DNA of 22,232 nucleotides. Source: a virus. The notes below the pieces were generated by a model. The model was not told the origin of the DNA. It did not search any database and saw nothing but the letters and a program-made list of their open reading frames with translations. The translations under genes and the position numbers were made by a program. The DNA is taken from positions 1 through 22,232 of the IMG/VR virus record IMGVR_UViG_3300033571_003999; one strand, given 5' to 3'. Positions 1 through 5,922 of the stretch are shown here, in pieces; position 1 is the first letter of the stretch; every line of letters starts with the position of its first letter.

Positions 1-144
1 CGGTGGCACATGCACCGTCAGACATTGATCCGTTGGCGCCGGCAATCAACCGGGCCAGCTTATGTGCGCATCGAGGGGCGCGTGCTCTACCCATTGGCCG
101 GGGTTGAGCAATACGAACAGGCCAACACCATCACTCACGATTGA
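1..144 (+). CDS. Helix-turn-helix (excisionase/MerR-type) protein, 3' fragment
   Basis: The gene enters from outside the window in frame 1 and stops at TGA 142-144, leaving 47 residues. The visible part (TLIRWRRQSTGPAYVRIEGR, then VLYPLAGVEQYEQ) has the recognition helix, wing and YPLAGVE-type end of HTH_17/excisionase-like winged-helix proteins. In phages such small proteins act as recombination directionality factors or early repressors, by binding DNA. The start and N-terminus are not visible, so size and exact role are unknown. The next gene begins 2 nt after the stop, which suggests co-transcription. Similarity is judged by eye from the motif pattern only. Confidence 0.7.
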   Translation, partial: RWHMHRQTLIRWRRQSTGPAYVRIEGRVLYPLAGVEQYEQANTITHD

Positions 145-146
145 TC

Positions 147-524
147 ATGACCTTCAAGATCAAAGGCGCCATCTTCAAGAACACGCCGGAGAAGCTGCAG
201 CAGCGGCTCGGCGATCGCTATGACGCCAGCAAGAAGTATCCCGACATTGATGGCGTATTCGGGATCAAGGAAGAGGACCGGATGGCGTTCGCGAGCTACA
301 TCATGAACGCTGACCCGAACGACAAAGGTGAGATCCCGGTGCGGATCACGGGCTACAACAACACCAGCCAGTCGGGGGTGAAGTACCTCGGGATCACGAT
401 CGAGCCTGACTTCAAAACCCAAAAAGCGATCGACGAGAAGATGGCAGCCGCTGGCGCTGCTCAGAGCCTCGCCCACGCCACCGGCGGCACGGTGGTCGAC
501 GTGACCGATGGCGACCTGTTCTAG
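147..524 (+). CDS. Possible ssDNA-binding / DUF736-like protein
   Basis: A 125-residue protein starting at ATG 147; a TTG two codons upstream is less likely. The N-terminal half looks beta-rich (MTFKIKGAIF; IPVRITGYNNTSQSGVKYLG), resembling the OB-like or DUF736-like small proteins found near phage replication genes. The C-terminus ends in an acidic tip closing with phenylalanine (VDVTDGDLF), reminiscent of the acidic tail of bacterial SSB proteins that recruits partners. Family assignment is inference: I do not recognise a definite family. It follows the HTH fragment at 2 nt and probably shares its transcript. Confidence 0.8.
   Translation: MTFKIKGAIFKNTPEKLQQRLGDRYDASKKYPDIDGVFGIKEEDRMAFASYIMNADPNDKGEIPVRITGYNNTSQSGVKYLGITIEPDFKTQKAIDEKMAAAGAAQSLAHATGGTVVDVTDGDLF
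211..218. repeat. HIP1 octamer GCGATCGC
   Basis: The palindrome GCGATCGC, highly iterated in many cyanobacterial genomes, occurs here in the ssDNA-binding-like gene. Confidence 0.9.
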
Positions 525-525
525 G

Positions 526-723
526 TCACATCAGCTGCAGCTCCAAGCGGGCGATCTCATTGACGGCCGCTTGGAGCAGCTCCTGTTGGTAGGAGGCCTG
601 GCGCAACAGGGCGGCTGCAAGCTTGCCGGTTTCGCCAGTAGCCTGCAGCGCCCGGCACTGGGCCTCTAGTTGGAAGGCTTTCTCTGGCGGGATCTTGACC
701 GCCATCCATTGACCGAAGTTCAT
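526..723 (-). CDS. Small helical protein, unknown function
   Basis: A 65-residue reading frame on the minus strand between two plus-strand genes, with ATG at 723 and an alternative ATG at 705 (MAVKIPPEK). The sequence is almost wholly helix-forming and rich in Ala, Gln, Leu and Glu (for example LLQAAVNEIARLELQ), consistent with a short coiled coil. It fills a 220-nt gap that has no plus-strand gene, and its start lies 21 nt from the divergent zinc-ribbon gene. No Shine-Dalgarno sequence is obvious. I do not recognise the family. It may be real but is less certain than its neighbours. Confidence 0.5.
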   Translation of the reverse strand: MNFGQWMAVKIPPEKAFQLEAQCRALQATGETGKLAAALLRQASYQQELLQAAVNEIARLELQLM

Positions 724-744
724 CTATCCGGGGCAGGTTGTCCC

Positions 745-1071
745 ATGTTGCCCATGATCTGCCCACAGTGCAGCCACAACGATCACCGAGCCACCGCCAC
801 GAACAGCAAGCTGGACGACCAGATCGTGCGGCGACGGGTCTGCCAGAGCTGCGGCCATGCCTGGTTCACCGTTGAGGTGCCGGTGCCGAACTATGCGGTG
901 GGATGGAGCAAGGGACACCTAAGAAAGCCGGTGCTGCGGGTGCCGCTGGAGCTGCAGGCTGCGCACACGCGGCTGCGGGTGGGGCACGTCGAGGCGAAGG
1001 ATCAGCTGGCAGCACTGCGTGAGGCAAGCGAGCGCCGCAGCGCCGAGGCGGACGAACGTCACAGAATGTGA
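745..1071 (+). CDS. NrdR-like zinc-ribbon protein
   Basis: A 108-residue protein from ATG 745; ATG 754 would give the more usual NrdR-like start MICPQC. It has two CxxC knuckles, CPQC (C6, C9) and CQSC (C33, C36), separated by a basic stretch (VRRRVCQSCGHAWFTVE) that closely matches the zinc ribbon of the ribonucleotide-reductase repressor NrdR. The ATP-cone that follows in NrdR is absent; instead the rest is charged and helical (AKDQLAALREASERR). This is therefore a stand-alone nucleic-acid-binding zinc ribbon, not a true NrdR. A role in early gene regulation is inference. Confidence 0.82.
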   Translation: MLPMICPQCSHNDHRATATNSKLDDQIVRRRVCQSCGHAWFTVEVPVPNYAVGWSKGHLRKPVLRVPLELQAAHTRLRVGHVEAKDQLAALREASERRSAEADERHRM

Positions 1072-1099
1072 CAGCCCCGCTGCGGTGTGCGCCGCCGGT

Positions 1100-1109
1100 G
1101 GTGTATTCT
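1100..1109 (+). promoter_or_regulatory. Candidate extended -10 (GGTGTATTCT)
   Basis: GGTGTATTCT lies 22 nt upstream of the ATG at 1132 in the only non-coding gap before the long overlapping operon. TG one base before TATTCT resembles an extended -10. No convincing -35 is present. Similar GGTGTAT motifs precede the genes at 7026 and, on the minus strand, 7988. Confidence 0.35.
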
Positions 1110-1131
1110 TGGCCAGTCCACCCACACCACC

Positions 1132-1275
1132 ATGATCACCAACCCTTGGGTCAACCGCATCAGCGCCCTGCTGCTGCTGTGCGTCATCTACGCCGCGGGC
1201 TACTCCGGCGGTCGCGATGCCGCCACGCTGGCGCACCACAACCATCCCGCTTGCCATCCGAATCTGAAGCCATGA
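1132..1275 (+). CDS. Small single-pass membrane protein
   Basis: A 47-residue protein (ATG 1132), the first gene of the overlapping operon. After a short N-terminus it has one hydrophobic segment (ISALLLLCVIYAAGY, about residues 10-24), then a soluble His-rich tail (LAHHNHPACHPN) that might bind metal. Its stop overlaps the next start as ATGA (1272-1275), implying coupled translation. I do not recognise a family; a membrane-located small phage protein is the most the sequence supports. Confidence 0.65.
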   Translation: MITNPWVNRISALLLLCVIYAAGYSGGRDAATLAHHNHPACHPNLKP

Positions 1276-1541
1276 AATATCCGATCACTACGCTGAATGG
1301 CGTCAAATGTGCTCTACGCGATTGTGATGGGCATCTTGAACAGTATTTCCGAGATGGAAACAAAGAATGGTGTCCTTGGGTTCCAAACCCAGAATACCCA
1401 GGGACCAAGGAATGGATCATCGATTTCGACGGAACGCCAATCGATCCGCCGATAGTTTGGAAGCATCAAAAACTTATTCCGCAAGGTATTCACGAATTAG
1501 ATTCACTTCTTAAATGGGCCAATCATTATTTCAAGCCATGA
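1272..1541 (+). CDS. Hypothetical phage protein, 89 aa
   Basis: An 89-residue protein, start ATG 1272 overlapping the previous stop. It is rich in Trp, Tyr and Pro (YFRDGNKEWCPWVPNPEYPG) with a central acidic beta-like part (IIDFDGTPIDPP). Base composition drops here: 28 of 60 bases at 1261-1320 are G or C, against 43 of 60 at 5101-5160, suggesting a separate origin from the GC-rich neighbours. No family is recognised. A GTG 204 nt upstream is in frame, but that stretch encodes His/Pro/Arg-rich shadow sequence and overlaps the small membrane gene, so I rejected it. Confidence 0.7.
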   Translation: MKYPITTLNGVKCALRDCDGHLEQYFRDGNKEWCPWVPNPEYPGTKEWIIDFDGTPIDPPIVWKHQKLIPQGIHELDSLLKWANHYFKP

Positions 1542-1714
1542 CCAAGATGCGCCGCTTCTACTTCCAGATCCGATCCGCCAACGTGATCGAGTGCATCTGG
1601 GCTCACAGCCTGACTGATGCCAAAGCCAAGGCCGCCCTCGACTGGATGCCGTGGTGGCAAGAGCTGGAATGGCTCAACCCTGCAACTGTTACCGACCCGT
1701 CCATCCATGCCTGA
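1538..1714 (+). CDS. Hypothetical small protein, 58 aa
   Basis: A 58-residue protein from ATG 1538, which overlaps the preceding stop by 4 nt (ATGA). The pattern is a beta strand, then a short helix with alanines (SLTDAKAKAALDWMPWWQEL) and a Trp-rich end, like small phage proteins that handle one RNA or protein partner. An upstream in-frame ATG at 1514 lies inside the previous gene and is not needed. I do not recognise the family. It is embedded in the tight operon and very likely translated by coupling. Confidence 0.65.
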   Translation: MTKMRRFYFQIRSANVIECIWAHSLTDAKAKAALDWMPWWQELEWLNPATVTDPSIHA

Positions 1715-1928
1715 AATCACCGCTTTTGTATGGCAAGAGGAGGAGAAAGGCCGCTTTGGCGAAGGCATTAGCCGGCCGCGTCCCAAAGCCTCCGTCAGGC
1801 CCTACACCTTGATCATCTGCCAGCCCGGGGCCAAGCCCATGACATGGAGCACCAAGGCTGAGAGCAAAAAGCGCGCGCTGCAATACGCCCGCAACCGCTG
1901 GCCTAGTGCCGCCGTGGAGGTGGCATGA
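1707..1928 (+). CDS. Hypothetical protein, 73 aa, directly upstream of the PP-loop gene
   Basis: A 73-residue basic protein starting at ATG 1707 inside the end of the previous gene (8-nt overlap). It has a strand-like centre (VRPYTLIICQPGAKPMTW) followed by a helix with many Lys and Arg (AESKKRALQYARNRW), a layout seen in small nucleic-acid-binding proteins, though I recognise no specific family. Its TGA overlaps the ATG of the IbrA-like gene (ATGA at 1925-1928), so the two are coupled. It could be an accessory part of the cassette or simply an operon neighbour. Confidence 0.65.
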   Translation: MPEITAFVWQEEEKGRFGEGISRPRPKASVRPYTLIICQPGAKPMTWSTKAESKKRALQYARNRWPSAAVEVA

Positions 1929-3247
1929 CAAGCAGAGCCTATCTTGAGCAATCCGTTTACGACGCCGCCATAGAGCGACTGGATTTCGTCTTTGCTCACT
2001 TCAGCCGGGTTTACGTTTCGTTCTCGGGCGGCAAAGACAGCGGCGTTCTCCTGAATCTGGTTTGCGACTACATACGAGAGAGGCAACTGGCGGTCAAGGT
2101 TGGCGTCCAAATCATGGACAACGAAGCCAACTACAACCACAGCGAAGAGTTTATGCATCGCATACTCGAAGCCAACCGCGACATCCTTGACATTTACTGG
2201 TGCTGCCTACCGATCACGCTGCCCTGTACCGTCAGCTCTTACGAGATCGATTGGCAATGCTGGGGCGAGGCGGACCGCCATAGATGGATTCGGCCGATGC
2301 CTGGGCAAGATTACATTGTCAACCTGCAAAACCATCCGTTTGGCGACTTGTTCATTGAGAACATGGACTACGCCACATTTTGGGACATGTTCGCGGAGTG
2401 GTACAGCCAAGGCGAACCCTGCGCCAACCTCATCGGCATTCGCACGGTTGAATCACTCAATCGGTTTCGAGCCATCATGAACCAAGACAAAGAGACCATG
2501 CTTGGCCGCATGTGGACCAAGAAGAATACGGCTCACACTTACAACTGTTACCCAATCTACGATTGGCGCACGGAGGACATCTGGACTGCTAACGCCAAGT
2601 TTGGGTGGGACTACAACAAGCTCTATGACGTGTTTTATATGGCCGGCATCCCTATTAAAAAGATGCGTGTTGCCTCGCCATTTATGTCAGAGTCCAAATC
2701 CAGCTTGGCCATGTATCGGGTGATTGATCCGCAGATCTGGGCCAGGCTTTGCGCGCGTGTTGCAGGTGCCAACTTTATGGCTACATACGGCAAGCAGCTT
2801 GATTACAAGTCCTTCAAGTTGCCTGCCGGCCACACATGGAAGTCCTTCGTAAAGTTTTTGTTGGCTACGCTGCCCGATCAGTCAAGCGCAAATTTTAAAC
2901 AGCGCTTCATTCAGTCAATCCGTTACTGGGGACGGGTGGGGCGCGGTCTTCCTGAGTTGATTATTGAAGCCCTTGGCCGGATCGGCGTTCGCTTTTACAT
3001 CAATGGCACCACGCGCCACGGAGGCAACAATTTGCGCCGCGTCGTGATCAAGGTGCCACCTGATCACCTTGATGGCCTACCCTGCCACAACAGCATGGTC
3101 ACCTCATGGAAACGGTTTGCCATCACCGTTCTCAAGAATGACCACACTTGCAAGTACCTAGGCCTTGCTCCAACGCAAGAGCAGCAACGCCGCCAACGCT
3201 CAATTCAACGCAAGTACAGCCAAGTCCTTAACCGCTCTGCCAAATGA
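1925..3247 (+). CDS. IbrA-like PP-loop protein (PAPS reductase family, DUF3440)
   Basis: A 440-residue protein. The N-terminal PAPS-reductase-type domain carries the ATP-pyrophosphatase PP-loop SFSGGKDSG (residues 32-40), then DNEANYNHSEEF (65-76), GIRTVESLNR (171-180) and YPIYDWRTEDIW (209-220). This order fits the DUF3440/COG3969 family, which includes Escherichia coli IbrA and YbdN. The ECGLH-type catalytic cysteine motif of assimilatory PAPS reductase is absent, so sulfate assimilation is unlikely; ATP-dependent activation of an unknown substrate is more probable. The C-terminal third is basic and aromatic. The next gene, overlapping by 4 nt, encodes an IbrB-type ParB domain, the usual partner of this family. 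GC content is lower than in the flanking genes (30 of 60 bases at 2641-2700). Confidence 0.9.
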   Translation: MTSRAYLEQSVYDAAIERLDFVFAHFSRVYVSFSGGKDSGVLLNLVCDYIRERQLAVKVGVQIMDNEANYNHSEEFMHRILEANRDILDIYWCCLPITLPCTVSSYEIDWQCWGEADRHRWIRPMPGQDYIVNLQNHPFGDLFIENMDYATFWDMFAEWYSQGEPCANLIGIRTVESLNRFRAIMNQDKETMLGRMWTKKNTAHTYNCYPIYDWRTEDIWTANAKFGWDYNKLYDVFYMAGIPIKKMRVASPFMSESKSSLAMYRVIDPQIWARLCARVAGANFMATYGKQLDYKSFKLPAGHTWKSFVKFLLATLPDQSSANFKQRFIQSIRYWGRVGRGLPELIIEALGRIGVRFYINGTTRHGGNNLRRVVIKVPPDHLDGLPCHNSMVTSWKRFAITVLKNDHTCKYLGLAPTQEQQRRQRSIQRKYSQVLNRSAK

Positions 3248-4185
3248 AGATCCTGAACGCCGCTCAACTGCCAGACGACCGCGTTGTGCAATGCCCCCGC
3301 GGTGGCTTTACCAGCCATCGATTAGTCGTTGAGACTGACGGCATGGGCTACAGCATGACCAAAACCGTCGTGCATCCTGGCACCCCTCACCGCTGGCACT
3401 ATCAGCACCATCTAGAAACTTGCTACTGCGTCAGCGGCAAGGGGCTGTTGATCAATGAAGCAACGCAAGAAATTGTTGCTGTCGGCCCTGACGTAACCTA
3501 CGTCTTGGACAAGCACGATGCACACACGTTTGAAGCCTTAGAGCCCACAACTCTTATATGCGTTTTTAATCCACCCCTAAAAGGAGATGAACTGCACGAT
3601 GCGAACGACTCTTACCCTTGGCGATCCCCGGTCTACTCTGTTCGCAGCATTCCTATCGAGAAAGTTACCGCCAACGATTACAACCCCAACTCGGTGGCCC
3701 CGCCTGAGATGGCACTACTCGAAACATCGATTTGGGAAGATGGTTACACGCAGCCTGTTGTTGTGGTGCATGATGCCGAACGCGACCTATATGTGGTCGT
3801 TGACGGTTTTCACCGCTATCTGACACTCAAGAACAGTCAGCGGATCCGCGAACGTGAAGGCGGGCGCCTGCCGGTGGTAGTGCTGCGCAAGGAGTTGCAC
3901 GACCGCATGGCTTCAACCATCCGTCACAACCGTGCCCGTGGCTCGCACAACATCGAGCTAATGAGCGTGATCGTTGCTGAGCTTATCGAGATGGGCAAAG
4001 GTGACGCATGGATCTGCAGGCACATCGGCATGAGCCCTGATGAGCTGCTGCGCCTTAAGCAGGTGACGGGTCTTGCCTCGCTGTTCCTTGGCAAGGATTT
4101 CAGCAAGGCATGGGATGTAGAGCAGATCGACAACGTAACCGAGGACCTTGAACGTGAAGCTGAAGAGGATCTGGTTGCCTATTGA
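3244..4185 (+). CDS. Fusion of ectoine-synthase-like cupin and IbrB-type ParB domain
   Basis: A 313-residue two-domain protein. Residues 1-125 match ectoine synthase (EctC, cupin fold): DGMGYSM (32-38), HYQHHLETCYCVSGKG (52-67), VTYVLDKHDAH (84-94) and ICVFNPPLKGDELHD (105-119). E58, Y86 and H94 align with the iron ligands I recall for EctC (E57, Y85, H93). Residues 128-313 match the ParB/sulfiredoxin-fold IbrB/YbdM family: IPIEKVTANDYNPN, VVDGFHRY, RMASTIRHNRARGSHNIELM and LLRLKQVTGLASLF. IbrA-IbrB pairs are known as transcription activators in E. coli; their biochemistry is unclear. No ectA or ectB lies nearby, so ectoine synthesis is improbable. The cupin may sense or modify a small molecule, or act on the substrate activated by the PP-loop partner; this is inference. 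Confidence 0.9.
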   Translation: MKILNAAQLPDDRVVQCPRGGFTSHRLVVETDGMGYSMTKTVVHPGTPHRWHYQHHLETCYCVSGKGLLINEATQEIVAVGPDVTYVLDKHDAHTFEALEPTTLICVFNPPLKGDELHDANDSYPWRSPVYSVRSIPIEKVTANDYNPNSVAPPEMALLETSIWEDGYTQPVVVVHDAERDLYVVVDGFHRYLTLKNSQRIREREGGRLPVVVLRKELHDRMASTIRHNRARGSHNIELMSVIVAELIEMGKGDAWICRHIGMSPDELLRLKQVTGLASLFLGKDFSKAWDVEQIDNVTEDLEREAEEDLVAY

Positions 4186-4579
4186 CGCTTGGGAAGAGAT
4201 CAGCTGCAACATGTGGGGCGAGGTGGCCAATCGCCGCCTCTACCTGCAACGGGCAATCATCTTCACGGGCAATCACCGGCTGTATGGTCGATATATGCAA
4301 CGGGTCATTGTGGAATGGCCCAACAGTTGCATTAACGCCTTGACTGATTACAACTTAAACCGCAAGGCGTGGATCGGCCATGCGGCTACAGCGTTAGCAC
4401 TGCGCTGCCCTGAAGACATCACACGACAAGCATGGGGACTTTTGACAGATGAGCAACGGGTTTTGGCGAACCGACAAGCAGACAGAGCCATTCAAGCCTG
4501 GGAGTTGCGCTACCGAGAGAGTCTCGGAATATGTGCAGACCTGGAAACGCCGCTGTTATTCGCACGGAATACCAGATGA
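4154..4579 (+). CDS. Conserved-looking unknown in the IbrAB-like cassette
   Basis: A 141-residue protein. GTG 4154 is preferred because GAGGA at 4141-4145 gives an 8-nt Shine-Dalgarno spacing; TTG 4148 is the alternative. It overlaps the end of the cupin-ParB gene by 32 nt and the next gene by 131 nt. The sequence is compact and Trp/Tyr-rich (AWEEISCNMWGEVANRR; VIVEWPNSCINALTDYNL), then helical (TDEQRVLANRQADRAIQAW). I do not recognise a Pfam family. Its tight coupling to the IbrB-like gene suggests it belongs to the same system. The C-terminal 40 residues lie in the overlap and could be less constrained. Confidence 0.75.
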   Translation: MKLKRIWLPIDAWEEISCNMWGEVANRRLYLQRAIIFTGNHRLYGRYMQRVIVEWPNSCINALTDYNLNRKAWIGHAATALALRCPEDITRQAWGLLTDEQRVLANRQADRAIQAWELRYRESLGICADLETPLLFARNTR

Positions 4580-4781
4580 AGTGCCGCCCAAGGTGGCCGC
4601 ATCGGGTCGCGCGCCATCATGGCGGGCTGTAGCCGTGGCACTGCTGCAAAACGATTTGCATCTGTATCAGCTGGGCTTTGCTCGGCCTGCCTACGATCGC
4701 CAGCAGCAAATTATTGCTTTGGGTCAGATCGCAGTTCATGGCGCGCCATTGGCGCCAACGCAACTTTCCTTGGGTATTTGA
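4449..4781 (+). CDS. Conserved-looking unknown, last gene of the IbrAB-like cassette
   Basis: A 110-residue protein from ATG 4449, beginning MSNGFWRTDKQTEPFKPGSC and continuing with a basic helix (TERVSEYVQTWKRRCYSHG), a proline-containing linker and SGRAPSWRAVAVALLQNDL. It has an intact protein-like composition throughout, including the first 44 codons that overlap the previous gene in another frame. No catalytic motif or named family is recognised. Its stop overlaps the next start as TGATG (4779-4783). The position suggests a fourth component of the IbrA/cupin-ParB cassette; this is inference from gene order. Confidence 0.78.
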   Translation: MSNGFWRTDKQTEPFKPGSCATERVSEYVQTWKRRCYSHGIPDEVPPKVAASGRAPSWRAVAVALLQNDLHLYQLGFARPAYDRQQQIIALGQIAVHGAPLAPTQLSLGI

Positions 4782-4984
4782 TGACTGACTACATCCGCGC
4801 CAAACTGGAAGCCCTGATCAGCGATTCCGGCATGTTCGGCGCCGGCCAGCAGGAAGAACGCCTGCGGCTGGCCAACCTGCTGCGGGTCCGCCTTGATCAG
4901 CTGGCCAACCTGCCAAGCCATCCGCACATCTCCGCGCGCCGCGAGGAGCTGCTCAACATCCTGCAAGCCTTGAGCCATCCATGA
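4781..4984 (+). CDS. Small helical protein, 67 aa
   Basis: A 67-residue protein whose ATG 4781 shares its A with the previous stop. The sequence is nearly all alpha-helical with leucine repeats (EERLRLANLLRVRLDQLANL and REELLNILQAL), suggesting a helical hairpin or small coiled coil. GC content returns here to the high level of the flanking phage genes, marking the right edge of the lower-GC cassette. Function unknown. The stop overlaps the following start by 4 nt (ATGA, 4981-4984). Confidence 0.68.
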   Translation: MTDYIRAKLEALISDSGMFGAGQQEERLRLANLLRVRLDQLANLPSHPHISARREELLNILQALSHP

Positions 4985-5244
4985 AATCACACCAGCTTGA
5001 TCTGCAACGCGCCCACATGATGGACGCGATCTACGAAGCCAGCGGCCGGAGTTGCGGCACCTACACCGGCCTGTGGGAGGAGTTTTGCCGTGATGTGGCA
5101 GCGAACTTCCGCGACGCCGACTATGCCGACCTGCACGCCGCCTGCGTCACCGCGATCGGCGAGACTGACAGCCACCTGGCCGAGAAGCACGCGCAGCAGT
5201 GCATCGCCGTGTGCCGCGCCAAGCTGCTCGGGAGGTGGGCGTGA
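4981..5244 (+). CDS. Hypothetical protein, 87 aa
   Basis: An 87-residue protein from ATG 4981, coupled to its upstream neighbour by ATGA. It is helical and contains five cysteines (C45, C54, C68 and C73 plus N-terminal RSCGTYTG) spread through HMMDAIYEASGRSC and HAQQCIAVCRAKLLG, but not in a CxxC pattern, so no zinc ribbon is claimed. No family is recognised. The end of the gene contains GGAGGT (5231-5236), which serves as ribosome-binding site for the next gene. Confidence 0.65.
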   Translation: MKSHQLDLQRAHMMDAIYEASGRSCGTYTGLWEEFCRDVAANFRDADYADLHAACVTAIGETDSHLAEKHAQQCIAVCRAKLLGRWA

Positions 5245-5468
5245 ACCCAGGACGCAGCGCTAGGGGCAAAGGCCGCAACTTCACCGTCAACCTGCGGATC
5301 AGCCAGGAGGAGATCGACGCCGCCCGCGAGCTGGGCAATGGCAACATCTCCATGGGCGTGCGTTGGGCGATTCGCTACGCCAGCGAGCGCAAGATGCGAC
5401 CGGTCACGCTAAGCACGCTGCTGCGATCGGCAGCGGTGCTGGCCGGCGATCTGGAGGCCAGGCGATGA
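5241..5468 (+). CDS. Ribbon-helix-helix-like DNA-binding protein
   Basis: A 75-residue basic protein starting with GTG 5241, supported by GGAGGT at 5231-5236. Residues 13-45 fit the ribbon-helix-helix pattern: a strand (NFTVNLRIS), helix A (QEEIDAARELG) and helix B (NISMGVRWAIRYAS). Such proteins bind DNA as dimers and usually act as repressors or antitoxins. No toxin-like partner is visible next to it, so a phage transcription regulator is more likely. The basic N-terminus (RSARGKGR) may add non-specific DNA contacts. The upstream overlap is 4 nt (GTGA). Confidence 0.72.
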   Translation: MNPGRSARGKGRNFTVNLRISQEEIDAARELGNGNISMGVRWAIRYASERKMRPVTLSTLLRSAAVLAGDLEARR

Positions 5469-5689
5469 GCGACCCGGTTAACCATCCGCCGCACTACACC
5501 GCTGGCCGGTTTGAGGCGATCGACGTGATCGAGGACGCGGTGCAGCACGCGCCTGATCCGGTGCTCGGCGCGCTGCAGTGGCAGGCGCTGAAGTATCTGC
5601 TGCGGATGTGGAGCAAGGGCAACCCTGCTCAGGATGCAGCTAAGGCCCAGTGGTATCTGTCCCGACTTCTCGCCAAACTGGAACGATGA
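5465..5689 (+). CDS. DUF3310 family protein
   Basis: A 74-residue protein (ATG 5465) with the DUF3310 signature from end to end: an N-terminal VNHPPHYTAGRFEAIDVIE, a middle GALQWQALKYLLRMWSKGN and a C-terminal AKAQWYLSRLL. This family is common in phages of many hosts, where it is often fused or next to nucleotide-kinase or replication genes; its molecular function is not established. The length matches stand-alone members. It overlaps both neighbours by 4 nt and is probably expressed with the early operon. Confidence 0.88.
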   Translation: MSDPVNHPPHYTAGRFEAIDVIEDAVQHAPDPVLGALQWQALKYLLRMWSKGNPAQDAAKAQWYLSRLLAKLER

Positions 5690-5922
5690 ACATCCTGCCC
5701 AACATTTCGCTGCTGGAGCGCCTAGCTGTCTGGGTGTTGCACCGCAGCCCGCGGGTGAGCCTGTTGGTGGTGAAGGATCGGTTCTGGCCGGACGTGCTGC
5801 TGTCAGCTGATACCACCGATCCGGCGGCAGCCTTTGTTGCGGCCAACATGGATGAGCAAGATCCCCCCAGCATGATGCTTGAGCGGCTGTATCACTTGCC
5901 ATCACACGGCGAGCAGCAATGA
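5686..5922 (+). CDS. Hypothetical protein, 78 aa
   Basis: A 78-residue protein from ATG 5686 overlapping the previous stop. The first 30 residues are a helix and a strand with hydrophobic faces (LLERLAVWVLHRSPRVSLLV), followed by an acidic Ala/Pro-rich region (DPAAAFVAANMDEQDPP) and a short helix. There is no signal peptide or clear membrane span. I recognise no family. The stop overlaps the next start by 4 nt (ATGA at 5919-5922). Confidence 0.6.
   Translation: MNILPNISLLERLAVWVLHRSPRVSLLVVKDRFWPDVLLSADTTDPAAAFVAANMDEQDPPSMMLERLYHLPSHGEQQ

Noticed and set aside
1068-1271. Upstream extension of the 89-aa protein from GTG 1068
   Set aside because: The extension encodes His/Pro/Arg-rich sequence in the shadow of the 47-aa membrane gene; ATG 1272 with stop-start overlap is a better start.
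3244-3618. An ectoine biosynthesis gene (ectC) carried as a metabolic gene
   Set aside because: The cupin is fused to a ParB domain, no ectA or ectB is near, and the IbrA-like partner points to another role; ectoine production is not supported.
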